Translations under genes and position numbers: made by a program
The notes under the pieces: generated by a model
Seen by the model: the letters and a program-made list of their open reading frames with translations, nothing else
Told to the model about the DNA's origin: nothing
Database searches by the model: none
Shown here: positions 6,202-6,883 of the stretch, one piece after another
Layout of the letters: the number at the start of each line of letters is the position of its first letter
How positions within the stretch are numbered: position 1 is the first letter of the stretch
Assembly (NCBI GenBank): GCA_039923455.1
Contig: JBDTCS010000006.1
Location: 1 to 6,883, forward strand
Direction: 5' to 3'
Source: JBDTCS01 sp039923455
Lineage (GTDB): Bacteria; Bacteroidota; Ignavibacteria; Palsa-1295
Length of the DNA stretch: 6,883 nucleotides

Positions 6202-6501
6202 ATGACTAAATTCTTAGCAATTTTCGCATTTCTCAGTTTCGCCTTCGTGATGTCGCAGCCAAATTTCGCAGTAGCGAAAAAGCCTCACCCGAAAGCGCAA
6301 TATGTATGTCCTTCGTGCAGTATGGTCTCCGGTAAACCCGGCACATGTGCGGGAGATAAGGCGACACTCGTGAAGGTCGGAGACTACTATTGCAAGTCCG
6401 ATCCTTCCGTCAGCTCCACGAAACCCGGCAAGTGCGCGGATGGCACCAAGATGATAAGAATGAGACTGCCGAAAAAGAGCACGACGATGCACACGATGTA
6501 A
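6202..6501 (+). CDS. Exported small protein with two degenerate heavy-metal-binding repeats
   Basis: The product has 99 residues. A signal peptide covers about 1-25 (hydrophobic core LAIFAFLSFAFVM, AVA before KK). The mature part holds two related units about 28 residues apart. The first is Y34-V-C36-PSC39-SMVSG-KPG-T-C49-A, and the second is Y63-C64-K-S-D-P-SVSST-KPG-K-C78-A. Each ends in a short hydrophobic-basic strand (TLVKV, KMIRM). The pattern Y-x-C-x(8-10)-KPG-x-C matches the heavy-metal-binding domain found in efflux proteins, where the usual unit is YxCPMHP...KPGxCPxCGM. Here the second half of each CxxC has been lost. A metal-chaperone or buffer role in the periplasm is inferred. 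The tail is basic and ends with MHTM. The A-rich start context without a Shine-Dalgarno resembles that of its neighbours. It is probably part of the same transcript or regulon as the glutaredoxin. Confidence 0.78.
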   Translation: MTKFLAIFAFLSFAFVMSQPNFAVAKKPHPKAQYVCPSCSMVSGKPGTCAGDKATLVKVGDYYCKSDPSVSSTKPGKCADGTKMIRMRLPKKSTTMHTM

Positions 6502-6517
6502 TCAGTGAAGATTAAGC

Positions 6518-6554
6518 GCACGTTCTCGGCACTGGAATGTGCCGGGAACAATGC
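6518..6554. promoter_or_regulatory. Strong dyad upstream of the GDCCVxC gene
   Basis: GTTCTCGGCAC (6522-6532) and GTGCCGGGAAC (6539-6549) pair over 11 bp with a single G-U, around TGGAAT, and GCA/TGC (6518-6520/6552-6554) can extend the stem. No T run follows on either strand, so it is not an intrinsic terminator. It sits where the -35 region of the TATAAT promoter would be, as an operator would, but it could also be an RNA processing or protective hairpin between the two genes. Confidence 0.6.
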
Positions 6555-6560
6555 ACTCTA

Positions 6561-6566
6561 TATAAT
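6561..6566 (+). promoter_or_regulatory. TATAAT -10 box just before the GDCCVxC start
   Basis: A perfect TATAAT ends 7 bases before the ATG at 6574. A start site at the usual distance would fall at or next to the ATG, giving a leaderless or nearly leaderless RNA. The -35 position falls within the dyad and has no good match, so the promoter may depend on a regulator. A-T rich sequence can produce such a hexamer by chance. Confidence 0.4.
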
Positions 6567-6573
6567 ACCCACG

Positions 6574-6762
6574 ATGACCCTCGATTCGACAATCACATGC
6601 CCGAAGTGCGGCCACGCAAAATCAGAGCGAATGCCGACGGATGCCTGCCAAATATTTTATCAATGTGAGCAGTGCGACGCTGTGCTTCGTCCGAAACCCG
6701 GTGACTGCTGCGTGTTTTGTTCGTATGGTTCTGTAAAGTGTCCCTCGAAGCAAGCCCGGTAA
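6574..6762 (+). CDS. GDCCVxC-family small Cys-rich protein (all-cysteine form)
   Basis: The 62 residues from the ATG at 6574 carry nine cysteines: a CPKC pair (C9, C12), C25, a CEQC pair (C31, C34), the signature GDCCVFCSYGSVKCP (43-57; C45, C46, C49) and C56. The family is known as GDCCVxC domain (seleno)proteins; some members have selenocysteine in the signature, but all codons here are TGC or TGT. From memory, such genes often lie near mercury or other soft-metal resistance genes. The two CxxC pairs suggest a zinc ribbon, and the signature Cys cluster could bind soft metal or act in thiol redox; no function is proven. An upstream GTG at 6505 would add 23 residues that cross the hairpin and are unlike the family, so 6574 is preferred. 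It is probably cytoplasmic, without a signal peptide. Confidence 0.87.
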   Translation: MTLDSTITCPKCGHAKSERMPTDACQIFYQCEQCDAVLRPKPGDCCVFCSYGSVKCPSKQAR

Positions 6763-6809
6763 CTCTGATAGGCGTAAGCGAAGTAGTGACCCTTGAGCTT
6801 TTCTGCCAC

Positions 6810-6883
6810 TTAGCACCGACCGTCGAGATACACCACCTCATCAACTGCCATAAATTCGCGCTGGGACACGAAGTTGATTTTGC
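6810..6883 (-). CDS. C-terminal tail of an unrecognised gene (runs off right edge)
   Basis: On the minus strand a frame is open from the right edge to TAA at 6812-6810. Its last 23 residues end in QREFMAVDEVVYLDGRC. The mix of charged and hydrophobic residues (AVDEVVYL) looks like real protein. The gene would converge on the GDCCVxC gene, with 47 bases between the two stops. I do not recognise the family. With so few residues it could be a chance open frame. The 47-base gap has no clear terminator. Confidence 0.4.
   Translation of the reverse strand, partial: KINFVSQREFMAVDEVVYLDGRC

Noticed and set aside
6505..6573. GTG start at 6505 for the GDCCVxC gene.
   Set aside because: The added residues are encoded by the hairpin and TATAAT region and do not look like the family's N-terminus, which fits the ATG at 6574.
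6715..6725. Possible selenocysteine use in the GDCCVxC signature.
   Set aside because: All signature positions are ordinary Cys codons; there is no in-frame TGA.

Overview
The window comes from a bacterial chromosome or large replicon of roughly balanced base composition. Several starts lack a Shine-Dalgarno and follow A-rich sequence (for example aaaaaacaATG at 6202 and aacataacgATG at 5448). With the style of the proteins, this suggests a member of the FCB group (Bacteroidota, Chlorobiota, Ignavibacteriota or Kapabacteria relatives). That placement is an inference from style; there is no rRNA or tRNA to confirm it. I see no mobile element, CRISPR array or RNA gene.

Left part, minus strand. 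Bases 1-307 hold the N-terminal part of hemN (oxygen-independent coproporphyrinogen III dehydrogenase), running off the left edge. It is preceded by a textbook intrinsic terminator (333-360) and a roughly 450-base stretch with no intact gene, which may hold the remains of an outer-membrane-type gene (422-727). A small lipoprotein of the cytochrome P460 type, with one CxxCH haem motif, lies at 760-1257.

Centre, minus strand, transcribed right to left. The order is an ECF sigma factor (5309-4686), a small soluble zinc anti-sigma factor with H-x3-C-x2-C (4659-4318), a membrane-anchored thioredoxin-like protein with WCGWC (4286-3720), and a large DUF255/YyaL-type protein with a signal peptide and CHWC motif (3586-1355). 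A possible hairpin terminator follows. The set reads as a redox-responsive sigma/anti-sigma switch placed ahead of thiol-disulfide proteins that act outside the cytoplasm, similar in logic to SigR-RsrA.

Right part, plus strand, divergent from the sigma operon. The order is a very methionine-rich four-helix membrane protein (5448-5879), a small glutaredoxin four bases later (5884-6138), an exported protein of 99 residues with two degenerate heavy-metal-binding repeats (6202-6501), and a Cys-rich GDCCVxC-family protein (6574-6762) with a strong dyad and a TATAAT box in front of it. This looks like a thiol and soft-metal handling cluster. A gene tail on the minus strand (6810-6883) converges on it. 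The two divergent groups share a 138-base intergenic region and a common theme of thiol redox and metal chemistry, so they may form one stress module; that link is inferred.
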